Assembly: GCF_023101145.1 (NCBI RefSeq)
Contig: NZ_CP073714.1
Coordinates: 4,898,001-4,962,000 of the forward strand
From: Paenibacillus pabuli
GTDB lineage: Bacteria; Bacillota; Bacilli; Paenibacillales; Paenibacillaceae
DNA: 64,000 nt
Reading direction: 5' to 3'
The notes under the pieces were generated by a model. It made no database searches and was not told the origin of the DNA. It worked only from the letters and a program-made list of their open reading frames with translations. A program made the position numbers and the translations under genes. Every line of letters begins with the position of its first letter. Positions within the stretch are counted from its first letter, which is position 1. Positions 33,160-41,418 of this stretch are shown in pieces.

Positions 33160-34638
33160 TTACAGAATGATGGCGATTAATCCACCTGAACCTTCGTTAA
33201 TGATACGTCCCAGTGTCTCTTGCAATTTATACCGTGCGTTGTCTGGCATCATCGCAATTTTACCCTGAATGCCTTCTCTCACGATGGAATGCAGTGAACG
33301 ACCGAACATATCTGAATCCCATACCTTGATCGGATCGTTCTCGAAGTCCTGCATCAAGTACCTCACCAGTTCCTCACTCTGTTTTTCCGTTCCGATAATC
33401 GGTGCAAACTCCGATTCCACATCGACCCGAATCATATGAATGGATGGTGCGGTTGCTTTCAGGCGGACGCCAAATTTGGTACCCTGCCGGATGAGTTCCG
33501 GTTCATCCAGTGCCATCTCGGCGAGGGATGGAGCTGCGATACCGTATCCGGTCGTTTTGACCATCTCAAGCGCCTCAGCGAAGCGATCGTACTCCCTCTT
33601 CGCGTGGGAGAATTCCTGCATCAATTGCAGCAGATGATCCTTGCCGCGAATTTCAATACCAACAACTTCTACCAGGATCTGATCATATAATTCATCCGGT
33701 GCATACAGATCGATTTCTGCCACACCTTGCCCCATGTTCATGCCACTCAGACCAGCTCGGTCGATGAATTCGTATTCCATGAACTGAGCAACAACCCGAT
33801 CCACGTCACGCAGTCTGCGAATATCCTTAACCGTGTCGCGAACGGAATTTTCGTAGTTGCTGCGCAGCCAGTGATTTTCATTCAGAACCATCACCCAGCT
33901 CGGGAGATTCACATTCACTTCATGTACAGGGAACTCATACAGCACTTCGCGAAGCACACCTGTTACATCATCTTCTGTCATTGTAGCTGCGCTGAGTGTC
34001 ATAACCGGAATGTCATACTTAGCAGCAAGCTCACTGCGCAGCTGCAGCGCTTCTTCACTGCGAGGGCGCGTCGAGTTGATCACCAGCACAAACGGTTTGC
34101 CCACTTCCTTCAGTTCGGCAATGACACGTTCCTCTGATTCCACGTAAGAACTGCGGGCAATCTCAGCGATCGTGCCATCTGTTGTGACCACCACCCCCAG
34201 TGTGGAATGCTCCTGAATAACTTTGCGTGTACCAATCTCGGCAGCTTCCTGGAAAGGAATCGGTTCTTCAAACCAAGGCGTGGAGATCATGCGTGGTCCA
34301 TTCTCATCCTCGTATCCCTTGGCTCCTTCCACGGCGTAACCTACACAATCCACAAGGCGCACATTGACATCCAGTCCTTCGGCGACCTTGATTTGAACCG
34401 CGTTATTGGGTACGAATTTGGGTTCCGTCGTCATGATCGTTTTGCCTGCGGCACTCTGTGGAAGTTCATCCACTGCACGGGCACGATCAGCCTCGCTTGC
34501 GATGTTAGGCAAGACGATTGTTTCCATGAAACGTTTGATAAATGTTGATTTACCTGTCCGGACTGCGCCGACAACCCCGAGATAGATATCCCCTCCGGTC
34601 CGCTCGGCTATGTCCTTAAAAATGTCCACTTTCTCCAA
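33160..34638 (-). CDS. spoIVA: stage IV sporulation protein A, coat morphogenetic ATPase
   Basis: 492 residues, the family length. Walker A GAVRTGKST (about 24-32) in a TRAFAC-type ATPase domain is followed by the long middle region and ends in EGSGGLIAIIL, the typical C-terminus. SpoIVA polymerises on the outer forespore membrane to form the base of the spore coat and is needed for cortex synthesis. Translation starts at a TTG (34638), nine bases after GGAGGGG. Made in the mother cell under sigma E in B. subtilis; I could not identify the promoter with confidence. Confidence 0.97.
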   Translation of the reverse strand: MEKVDIFKDIAERTGGDIYLGVVGAVRTGKSTFIKRFMETIVLPNIASEADRARAVDELPQSAAGKTIMTTEPKFVPNNAVQIKVAEGLDVNVRLVDCVGYAVEGAKGYEDENGPRMISTPWFEEPIPFQEAAEIGTRKVIQEHSTLGVVVTTDGTIAEIARSSYVESEERVIAELKEVGKPFVLVINSTRPRSEEALQLRSELAAKYDIPVMTLSAATMTEDDVTGVLREVLYEFPVHEVNVNLPSWVMVLNENHWLRSNYENSVRDTVKDIRRLRDVDRVVAQFMEYEFIDRAGLSGMNMGQGVAEIDLYAPDELYDQILVEVVGIEIRGKDHLLQLMQEFSHAKREYDRFAEALEMVKTTGYGIAAPSLAEMALDEPELIRQGTKFGVRLKATAPSIHMIRVDVESEFAPIIGTEKQSEELVRYLMQDFENDPIKVWDSDMFGRSLHSIVREGIQGKIAMMPDNARYKLQETLGRIINEGSGGLIAIIL

Positions 34639-35085
34639 TGAAATCCCCTCCCTAAATTACTCCGAAGGAAAAATGCTAAAGAGCATCCGCTTCGTTTTTT
34701 CAATCAGAAGACTGAAATCCCTGCAACGGTAGAGCCGCCTTTGTGAGTGCCCGGAAGTCGTCCGCCGCCGAACGTTGCATTCTGATGAAACCGGCGAAAG
34801 CGGCGTTAACTCGTACATGCAATTGGACTAGTATCATCTTATGTATCCGTATGCAGCATTATGACGCGTTTTTTTGTTTTTTTCTCAAGGTAGTGGCCTT
34901 AAGAGAATCGTCCCGCTCTCGGACTGCGCGTCTTTATTTCAATCTACTTTATGAGCGTGCCGAAACTTTTATGCCGATTGGTTGAATTGGTTTTGGGTAC
35001 CGTTCAAACCGTGCATTAGGTATACTGTGGAGGTAAGACATTTTTTAGCAGAGAAGAGCAGAGATAATGAGCTGAGAAAGGTGAG
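34639..35085. other. 447-bp gap between spoIVA and the tautomerase-like gene
   Basis: Divergent upstream regions. The part next to spoIVA should contain its sigma-E promoter; a weak candidate (TCATAAT and ATACATAA on the minus strand, 34839-34865) has a short spacer. A run of T at about 34867-34881 is not preceded by a clear stem. Nothing else is supported. Confidence 0.4.
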
Positions 35086-35481
35086 ATGAGCATGGCACAA
35101 ATCAAAGTATATGGACTAGGTGAGCACCTGAACCCATTCAAAGCACAGCTTTCACAGGTCATACACTCCGTTATGGTGGATGTTGTGGGATTACCGGAGG
35201 ACAAGAAGTTTCATCGTTACTTTCCCATGAACAAAGATGATTTTCTATTTCCCTCCAATCGTTCAACAGGGTATACCATTATTGAAATCAGCATGTTCGA
35301 AGGCCGAACAGATCAAGTCAAACGAGAACTGATTCAGCAATTATTCATACGGATAAACGAACAGTTGAAATTGTCGCCCAATGATGTGGAAATTACCATA
35401 TTTGAAACACCGCGCAGTCATTGGGGGATTCGGGGATTACCCGGGGATGAACTTGACTTGAGTTATAAGGTGAAGGTCTGA
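35086..35481 (+). CDS. tautomerase-fold family protein, apparently without catalytic proline
   Basis: 131 residues. FPMNKDDF, YTIIEISMFEGR and WGIRGLPGDELDLSY match the tautomerase-2 pattern of 4-oxalocrotonate tautomerase relatives. These enzymes use an N-terminal proline as base; here the mature N-terminus would read SMAQIKV or AQIKV, so that residue is missing. AAAGG lies 4 bases before the first ATG. It is a single gene ending at a shared terminator. The activity is therefore uncertain. Confidence 0.7.
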   Translation: MSMAQIKVYGLGEHLNPFKAQLSQVIHSVMVDVVGLPEDKKFHRYFPMNKDDFLFPSNRSTGYTIIEISMFEGRTDQVKRELIQQLFIRINEQLKLSPNDVEITIFETPRSHWGIRGLPGDELDLSYKVKV

Positions 35482-35542
35482 ACAAAAAAGTAATCTGAAT
35501 ATAGCTAATGGACCATGTGATGTGAACTATAAAACAACATAA

Positions 35543-35583
35543 AAAAAAAGAGATGTTCCGTGATGCGGAATATCTCTTTTTTT
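35543..35583. terminator. bidirectional terminator between the tautomerase-like and YphF-like genes
   Basis: AAAGAGATGTTCCG and CGGAATATCTCTTT pair around a short loop, with T runs on the plus strand and, reading the other way, on the minus strand. Confidence 0.85.
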
Positions 35584-35637
35584 ACCTTAAGGACAATCAT
35601 TGGATTGCACGCATTCGAATCGAATTAAAGCCCATGA

Positions 35638-36411
35638 TTACTTTGTTGCAACCGGGGTGTTATTCTGCCAGGTGTAGGCGATCGATTTTACAGGTACAAA
35701 GTAAGAATGCTCCAGCAAGAATTCACGCATATCTTCCACTTTTGTTGGAGCATTATCTGATTTCTCTACAGCCTGCATAATGTCAAAAGCATAATCCACA
35801 TAGACATTGCCCTCGTCATCCATCATGAACGGCAGTTCCTGACCCGAATATATACTATTCAGTGTAACCGCTGGGGCACCAGCCTCTGCGGCTTGTTCCA
35901 TATCTACAGCGTATAGACCCGGATACAATTCTTCCCCACTTGGTAGTTGATTGTTATGTACGGACTTGTACTGATTGACCATTCGCTGAACATCATTTAC
36001 TTTCTGCACGGTTTGAAGATCCATGACTCTGACGGTGGGCTTCACTTCTTCGTCCTGAATGAGAAAGTAAGCGCTCCCACCACTCTCAAACGCAGTGCTC
36101 GGTATTTCATCCAGATAACCTTGCTGTTCCAGCTTGGACAGATCGACTCTGAATTTTTCATATTTCGGTGTTTCCATATCTGCATTGATCATAGGCAATA
36201 TCCCCTGATCCTGTTGGAATGCTTCTACCGCAGTTTGTATACGGCTTACGCTTTCCCTATAAGCTATTTTGGGATCGGGATTACTCTGGGACTGATACAT
36301 ACACCCCGTTGCTGTAAAAGCAAACAATAGGAATAAGAGTAGACAGGACATCTTCTGCAAGTGACACCTCTGTCCGCCTGTTTTTACGCTCTTCGTCATA
36401 TTCTCGTTCAT
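35638..36411 (-). CDS. YphF-like lipoprotein
   Basis: About 257 residues from the ATG at 36411, which follows GGAGG. A signal peptide with lipobox-like TATGC ends near residue 37, so it is probably an outer-face lipoprotein. The soluble part (MNADMETPKYEKFR, YPGLYAVD) is compatible with B. subtilis YphF, whose gene lies near spoIVA, but I rely mainly on position and architecture. Function unknown. Confidence 0.65.
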   Translation of the reverse strand: MNENMTKSVKTGGQRCHLQKMSCLLLFLLFAFTATGCMYQSQSNPDPKIAYRESVSRIQTAVEAFQQDQGILPMINADMETPKYEKFRVDLSKLEQQGYLDEIPSTAFESGGSAYFLIQDEEVKPTVRVMDLQTVQKVNDVQRMVNQYKSVHNNQLPSGEELYPGLYAVDMEQAAEAGAPAVTLNSIYSGQELPFMMDDEGNVYVDYAFDIMQAVEKSDNAPTKVEDMREFLLEHSYFVPVKSIAYTWQNNTPVATK

Positions 36412-36446
36412 CCGTATCCTCCTTGAATCGTTCCACTCAGGTATTC

Positions 36447-36800
36447 TTAGAACCAATCGTCCTCTTCCTGCTGCTGACGCTCCAATTGTTTACGAATCGC
36501 TGCCTTCAGAGGGTCCTCCGGAACATGAACTGTCACCGATCCCCGCACCTTTGCCTGACATGACAGCCGAGTACCTGCATCCAGCAGAGAACCTAACTTA
36601 CGCTTCTCCGCATCTGTTGGTGGATGCAGCGCTGCAAGATGTTCCGAATCTACTCTCACCTTACACATCAAGCAGGCTGCCTTTCCGTCACATCGCGTTG
36701 TGATCTTCACCCCTGCACGGCGTGCAGCATTTAACAGCGTTACCCCTGGCTTTAACCGAATCGTTTTATTTTGCGGTAAAAACGTAATATTGTAATCCAT
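36447..36800 (-). CDS. 2Fe-2S ferredoxin
   Basis: 117 residues. An N-terminal beta-grasp domain with CDGKAACLMC and a fourth cysteine in LSCQA gives the plant/adrenodoxin-type cluster pattern C-x5-C-x2-C-n-C. The C-terminus is a charged helix (LERQQQEEDDWF). It is a small electron carrier; the partner is not known. GGGAGG precedes two tandem ATGs; the second (36800) has the better spacing. It overlaps the 3' end of no gene and lies 17 bases after the nucleotidyltransferase-like gene stop. Confidence 0.85.
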   Translation of the reverse strand: MDYNITFLPQNKTIRLKPGVTLLNAARRAGVKITTRCDGKAACLMCKVRVDSEHLAALHPPTDAEKRKLGSLLDAGTRLSCQAKVRGSVTVHVPEDPLKAAIRKQLERQQQEEDDWF

Positions 36801-36816
36801 CATTCTTCCTCCCAAC

Positions 36817-37434
36817 CTACTGAGGCCATTCGAAGCCAACAAGCTCTTCCACTTCAGCTCTGAATCGGCTTGTCCATATATTTTGCTTCCCCAATAATGT
36901 CATTAGAGGTTGATGTGATTCGGGCATCTGCCGAATCTGTCTTGCAATGGGTTCATAACGATCGGCACGGCCTCTCATTAGATTGAACAACAGCTCATGA
37001 GCAAGCGGCATTAGACGCAGTGTGTAAGAACCCACTTTGGCTTCAGGTGCATATTTGGCCAATACATGCTCAATTTCAATACGGTACCAACTTTTACGTG
37101 ACCACACTTCAAAACCACCAACCAGTTCCAAAGCACAAGCCCCTACCTGATAATGACTGAGCAGCGAGGCATAAGGTCCCGTCTTATCTACGACAGGCTC
37201 GTCCAGCACCCTTCCAGGCGCAGATTTATGAAGCAACTTCGCGACGGTGATATCAGCATAAATGTCAATATCTCTGGGAGGCTGTTGTAATTCCACCTGC
37301 TGAAGCAGCAACCCACAACTCCCCCCAAGCAACCATGTGCCCGGCTCTGTACCCCAGGCTTTCGCCGTTTCCAGCAAAGCCGCGTGTAATTCCGGGTAGC
37401 GCTCTGTCCGATCCTCCGTTTCGTGCTGCCTCAT
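36817..37434 (-). CDS. nucleotidyltransferase-fold protein
   Basis: 205 residues. LLGGSCGLLLQ followed by PRDIDIYAD is the pattern of a minimal nucleotidyltransferase fold, with aspartates for metal binding. The rest is helical. The family includes tRNA nucleotidyltransferase-like, antibiotic-modifying and uncharacterised enzymes; no substrate can be named. GGAAGG lies before the ATG. It is followed closely by the ferredoxin gene. Confidence 0.7.
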   Translation of the reverse strand: MRQHETEDRTERYPELHAALLETAKAWGTEPGTWLLGGSCGLLLQQVELQQPPRDIDIYADITVAKLLHKSAPGRVLDEPVVDKTGPYASLLSHYQVGACALELVGGFEVWSRKSWYRIEIEHVLAKYAPEAKVGSYTLRLMPLAHELLFNLMRGRADRYEPIARQIRQMPESHQPLMTLLGKQNIWTSRFRAEVEELVGFEWPQ

Positions 37435-37517
37435 CGGCTCACCTTCCCTTCATCCGTTTTCGTTGTGTCAGTTCTTATGATGTGTTTATGCGGATGTTAT
37501 CTCTCAGGCGAGAAAGA

Positions 37518-37697
37518 TCAGGTCAGAGAAGCTATTCCGCCGAAAAAGCCTATCAGCATAATGAGAAAAGCAATTAAAGAAAGAATCCCCCGTACAATGC
37601 CTTTGGTTTTGGATCGAGCAAACGTAATCAGGAATACAGATAGTCCCATAATGAGGATTGCGACCAATGAAAGCCACATCTTGTCCATCGCGTTCAT
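37518..37697 (-). CDS. DUF2768 small membrane protein (YphE-like)
   Basis: 59 residues: MNAMDKMWLSLVAILIMG, a short basic linker (RSKTKG), and a second membrane segment ending in GGIASLT. Two membrane segments with a basic loop are typical of DUF2768, and yphE lies between yphF and gpsA in B. subtilis, the same place. GGGGAGAATTCTGG lies before the ATG. A longer overlapping frame (37504-37740) is a shadow. Function unknown. Confidence 0.75.
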   Translation of the reverse strand: MNAMDKMWLSLVAILIMGLSVFLITFARSKTKGIVRGILSLIAFLIMLIGFFGGIASLT

Positions 37698-37796
37698 AAT
37701 CCAGAATTCTCCCCTTCAGTCCGTTATTCATCACTGACACTGTGACAATTGCAACTATTATAACACGAAACTTTGCTTAGCTTTCCAAAAAAAAGA

Positions 37797-37834
37797 CAAA
37801 AAGCAAGCCGGCAGATGCCGACTTGTCTTTTTGC
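37797..37834 (-). terminator. terminator after spoVIF
   Basis: AAGTCGGCA and TGCCGGCTT pair on the minus strand and run into five T; located just after the spoVIF stop. Confidence 0.8.
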
Positions 37835-37868
37835 CTTGCTCGATCGCCTGCATAACAGGCGCGATCTA

Positions 37869-38144
37869 TTATTTTTTCATCATCATTTTCATTAATGATT
37901 CCATACTGTTTGGGTTTAATCCGCTTTTTTTGACGGCACTCACGATATCCTGAACTGTATCCTCAGATACCGGCACTTTTGCCATGGCGGATACTTGCTT
38001 GATCAGTTGGCGCAATTGAGCTTCATTCTGCATGGTGGACGGTTTTACTGTACTCGCCAATTTCTTGACGGCACCTTCCGTAATCGTTTTCCCTGTTTTT
38101 TTGTTGATCGCTTTCAGCGCTTCCTTGGAAATGTTGTTACCCAT
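37869..38144 (-). CDS. spoVIF: stage VI sporulation protein F
   Basis: 91 residues. The pattern of two helical repeats (LRQLIKQVSAMAKVPVSEDTVQDIVSAVKK) and a methionine/lysine-rich end (MMMKK) matches the SpoVIF family, needed for coat assembly in B. subtilis. GGAGGGG lies before the ATG at 38144. It lies alone between gpsA and the DUF2768 gene; in B. subtilis spoVIF is elsewhere, so gene order differs here. Confidence 0.85.
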   Translation of the reverse strand: MGNNISKEALKAINKKTGKTITEGAVKKLASTVKPSTMQNEAQLRQLIKQVSAMAKVPVSEDTVQDIVSAVKKSGLNPNSMESLMKMMMKK

Positions 38145-38243
38145 TCGTCTCCCCTCCTCCGGCAATACTCATGTGTATAGTATGAGTGCACCGCAAAAAA
38201 GGTGAATAAGCTTCTCATTTCGGGAAAGCTGCCTGTGTTACCG

Positions 38244-39284
38244 TCAGGAATGCCATTGCTCCCAAGTTTCAAGCGTCATGACTTCCATTTCGGTCTTGGG
38301 ATCACGTCCCATCAAAGCTTCAACTGCATCCCGCGGCTGCCTCTCCTGAAAAAGAACATGATAAAGCTGATCTGCAATCGGCATTTGCACACCGTATTTC
38401 TGAGAAATAAAGTGGGCTGCCTGGGTGGTCCGAATGCCTTCCACAACCATGCCCATGGAATTCAACACATCATCCAGCTTCTGTCCTTTGCCCAGCATGG
38501 AACCTGCTCTCCAGTTACGACTGTGCTGACTCGTCGCGGTCACGACCAAATCACCGATCCCTGCAAGACCGGAGAACGTGAGCGGATTCGCTCCCATTTC
38601 CACACCTATGCGTGTAATCTCAGCCAACCCACGTGTTAACAACGCTGCTTTGGCATTGTCACCAAAATTAAGCCCGTCTGACATACCTGCTCCCAGTGCA
38701 ATAATATTCTTGAATGCTCCCGCCAGTTCTACACCAACCATATCTCGATTCGTGTACACACGGAAATAAGCATTCATAAACAAGCCTTGGGCAGCCTCAG
38801 CAGAAGCTTTATCCAGTGATGCCACAACAACCGTCGTTGGGCAACGCTTAACTACTTCTTCCGCATGGCTAGGACCAGAAAGTACAACGACATGTCCTTC
38901 TTCACATCCAAGTTCTTCCGAAATGACTGTGGACATACGTTTCAGGCTTTCTGTCTCAAAACCCTTGGTTGCATGAATGATTAACATTTCCGGTTTGTAA
39001 TAGGCCTTAAGTTGATGAGCAACCGAACGCATTGCCGATGAGGGAGCAACAATTAATACAGCAGAAGCCCCTTCAACTGCCATTCCCATATCCGTTGTTG
39101 CCTGAATACGGGGTGACAGCTCTTCACCGGGAAGGAAACGTTGGTTTGTATGTTTATTGTTGATCTCTGCGGCTTGGTCTCCACCACGTGTCCACATGAT
39201 CACATCTAGCTGATTGGCAGCCAATACACTGGCAAGTGCAGTACCCCAACTGCCCGCAACCAGAACTGCAACTTTTTTAGACAA
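38244..39284 (-). CDS. gpsA: glycerol-3-phosphate dehydrogenase (NAD(P)+)
   Basis: 346 residues from a TTG at 39284, eight bases after GGAGGGGG. It reduces dihydroxyacetone phosphate to sn-glycerol 3-phosphate for phospholipid synthesis. The Rossmann motif VAGSWGTALA lies at the N-terminus (family GAGSWGTALA), GPSHAEEV near 142, and the catalytic lysine in GAFKNIIALGAG near 192. The longer frame to 39377 adds a non-family tail. It follows plsY and precedes spoVIF; plsY uses its product. Confidence 0.96.
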   Translation of the reverse strand: MSKKVAVLVAGSWGTALASVLAANQLDVIMWTRGGDQAAEINNKHTNQRFLPGEELSPRIQATTDMGMAVEGASAVLIVAPSSAMRSVAHQLKAYYKPEMLIIHATKGFETESLKRMSTVISEELGCEEGHVVVLSGPSHAEEVVKRCPTTVVVASLDKASAEAAQGLFMNAYFRVYTNRDMVGVELAGAFKNIIALGAGMSDGLNFGDNAKAALLTRGLAEITRIGVEMGANPLTFSGLAGIGDLVVTATSQHSRNWRAGSMLGKGQKLDDVLNSMGMVVEGIRTTQAAHFISQKYGVQMPIADQLYHVLFQERQPRDAVEALMGRDPKTEMEVMTLETWEQWHS

Positions 39285-39900
39285 CGCGTTTTCCCCCTCC
39301 AGGGTTTTTCGATCCCAATTTATTTTCCTGTCCTTTGGCGAGCTTCGCAATATTGGTACGATGTCTCCAGAACGCAAACAGACAAATAATCAGACTTCCC
39401 CAGAAGATACTCATCGAATATCCGGGCAACACAAGAATGAAGAGCGGTGTCAAAGCTACAAAAATCAGGGAACCCAATGAAACATATCGTGTCAATACGA
39501 TGGACAGGATGGCAAATACTCCGGCGCACAGTGCAGGAACCAGTGCAAGAGTCACGAGCACCCCGATCGCTGTCGCGATTCCTTTTCCTCCACGGAAACG
39601 GAAGTACAGCGGCCAGTTATGTCCTGCAATAGCAGCTATACCACTAAGTGCAGGAATCCAATCGGAACCATTACTGAACCAAACCCCAATCCAAACGGCC
39701 GCAATACCTTTGAGTACATCCAACAGCAGTACCAGAATGGCCGGCCCTTTACCCAATATCCGCAATGTATTGGTAGCTCCTGCATTTCCGCTTCCGTGTT
39801 GACGGATATCGATCCCCCGTAGAGCTTTTGCAAGGAGGACACTAAAGCTGATTGAACCGAGAAGATAGCTCAGTACAATCGCTGCGATTTGTAAAATCAC
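39277..39900 (-). CDS. plsY: acyl-phosphate:glycerol-3-phosphate acyltransferase
   Basis: 207 residues with about five membrane segments. The three conserved motifs are visible: GSGNAGATN near residue 36, GHNWPLYFRFRGGKGIAT near 94, and a C-terminal RHRTNIAKLAKGQE region. It acylates glycerol 3-phosphate made by GpsA from acyl phosphate. The stop overlaps the gpsA start by 8 bases, so the two are coupled. Confidence 0.96.
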   Translation of the reverse strand: MILQIAAIVLSYLLGSISFSVLLAKALRGIDIRQHGSGNAGATNTLRILGKGPAILVLLLDVLKGIAAVWIGVWFSNGSDWIPALSGIAAIAGHNWPLYFRFRGGKGIATAIGVLVTLALVPALCAGVFAILSIVLTRYVSLGSLIFVALTPLFILVLPGYSMSIFWGSLIICLFAFWRHRTNIAKLAKGQENKLGSKNPGGGKRVV

Positions 39901-39911
39901 AAACTTCTCCC

Positions 39912-41234
39912 CTAACCTTCGTCGGACTTCCTCCGAGTAAATATACGAATTGGCGTCCCTTCAAAATCAAACGCTGCACGGATTTTATTCTCCAGGTAGC
40001 GTTCATACGAAAAGTGCATCAATTCAGGATCGTTCACAAAAATAACCATGGTCGGAGGTTTAACCGCAACCTGAGTCACATAGTTGATTCGCATTCTGCG
40101 ACCTTTATCTGTTGGTGGTGGATTAATCGCCACTGCATCTGATACCACATCATTAAGCAAATGCGTCTGAACACGCATAGAATGCTGCTGTGCTACACGC
40201 TGCACAACAGGTAGCAATTTTTGTAAGCGTTGTTTTGTCTTTGCTGACAAAAAGACAACCGGGGCATAAGTCATGAACAGGAAATGATCCCGAATTTTTT
40301 TCTCAAACTCATTCATTGTTTTATCAGACTTCTCTACAACGTCCCATTTGTTCACAACAAACATAGAGGCTTTGCCTGCTTCAAATGCATAACCTGCAAT
40401 ATGCTTGTCCTGCTCAATAATGCCTTCTTCGCCATTAATTACAATCAGAACCACATCTGCACGCTCAATGGCACGCATGGCACGCATCACGCTGTATTTC
40501 TCCGTCGTTTCATAGACCTTGCCACGTTTACGCATACCTGCTGTATCAATCAGCACATAGCGTTGGCCGTCTTTTTCAAACGGTGTATCAATCGCGTCCC
40601 GCGTTGTTCCAGCAACATCACTGACAATGACACGTTCTTCGCCCAAAATGGCGTTCACCAGTGAAGATTTACCAACATTAGGACGTCCAATCAGAGCTAC
40701 ACGAATGACATCGTCATCGTATGTCTCTTCCTCAAGTTCAGGCAATTTCTCTACGATGGCATCGAGCAAATCGCCTACACCTGTACCATGACTTCCCGAT
40801 ACACCGATTGGATCACCAAATCCAAATCCATAAAACTCATAAATGAGCTCACTGCGCCCGATATTATCCACTTTGTTAACGGCTACAACGATAGGCTTGC
40901 CTGAGCGGTACAACATCTCTGCGACTTCTTCATCAGATTGCGTAATCCCTGCTTTTGCATCACACATGAATACAATAACATCCGCTTCTTCAATGGCGAG
41001 CTCTGCCTGCATCCGGATTGATTTTAAAATGACGTCCTCGCCGTCGATTTCGATACCACCAGTATCGATAATGCTAAATGGTTTACCGTTCCATTCGCCG
41101 ATTCCGTAGATACGGTCACGGGTAATGCCCGGCTTGTCTTCCACAATGGCCAATCTGTCGCCGATAATCCGATTAAAAATGGTGGATTTGCCCACGTTCG
41201 GTCGCCCGACAATTGCCACAACGGGTCTTGCCAT
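39912..41234 (-). CDS. der: ribosome-assembly GTPase Der (EngA)
   Basis: 440 residues with two tandem GTPase domains: GRPNVGKST near residue 9 and GRPNVGKSS near 183, followed by a KH-like domain. NKVD and NKWD give base specificity. It is an essential 50S assembly factor. AGGAGGAGTGGA lies before the ATG at 41234; the ATG at 41243 is less well placed. The ribosome site has a 9-base match to the C/U-rich part of the sRNA candidate. Confidence 0.97.
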   Translation of the reverse strand: MARPVVAIVGRPNVGKSTIFNRIIGDRLAIVEDKPGITRDRIYGIGEWNGKPFSIIDTGGIEIDGEDVILKSIRMQAELAIEEADVIVFMCDAKAGITQSDEEVAEMLYRSGKPIVVAVNKVDNIGRSELIYEFYGFGFGDPIGVSGSHGTGVGDLLDAIVEKLPELEEETYDDDVIRVALIGRPNVGKSSLVNAILGEERVIVSDVAGTTRDAIDTPFEKDGQRYVLIDTAGMRKRGKVYETTEKYSVMRAMRAIERADVVLIVINGEEGIIEQDKHIAGYAFEAGKASMFVVNKWDVVEKSDKTMNEFEKKIRDHFLFMTYAPVVFLSAKTKQRLQKLLPVVQRVAQQHSMRVQTHLLNDVVSDAVAINPPPTDKGRRMRINYVTQVAVKPPTMVIFVNDPELMHFSYERYLENKIRAAFDFEGTPIRIFTRRKSDEG

Positions 41235-41329
41235 ACATTCCACTCCTCCTGTCCATACTTACGATACTCATCATAGCAAAAAACACCTGTCTTGGCTAAC
41301 GTTTCATGCCGTTATACTCGCAATAACAA

Positions 41330-41365
41330 CAATCGGCGAACCCGCTGGGGCTCGCCGATCTTGCT
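41330..41365 (-). terminator. hairpin after the S1-repeat gene
   Basis: ATCGGCGA..CCC and GGG..TCGCCGAT form a long stem with one internal mismatch. The following tract is only partly T-rich (TGTTGTTATT), so terminator activity is less certain. Confidence 0.5.
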
Positions 41366-41418
41366 TTTATTGTTCAGCAAAATATGCAGTATATAACTAA
41401 GAACCATGCATGTATAAC

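Noticed and set aside
34839..34865. Sigma-E promoter for spoIVA
   Set aside because: The two elements are weak matches and the spacer of 11 bases is too short; kept only as a note in the gap entry.
37504..37740. 78-codon minus-strand frame between the nucleotidyltransferase-like gene and spoVIF
   Set aside because: Its translation has no protein-like character, while the DUF2768 frame inside it does.
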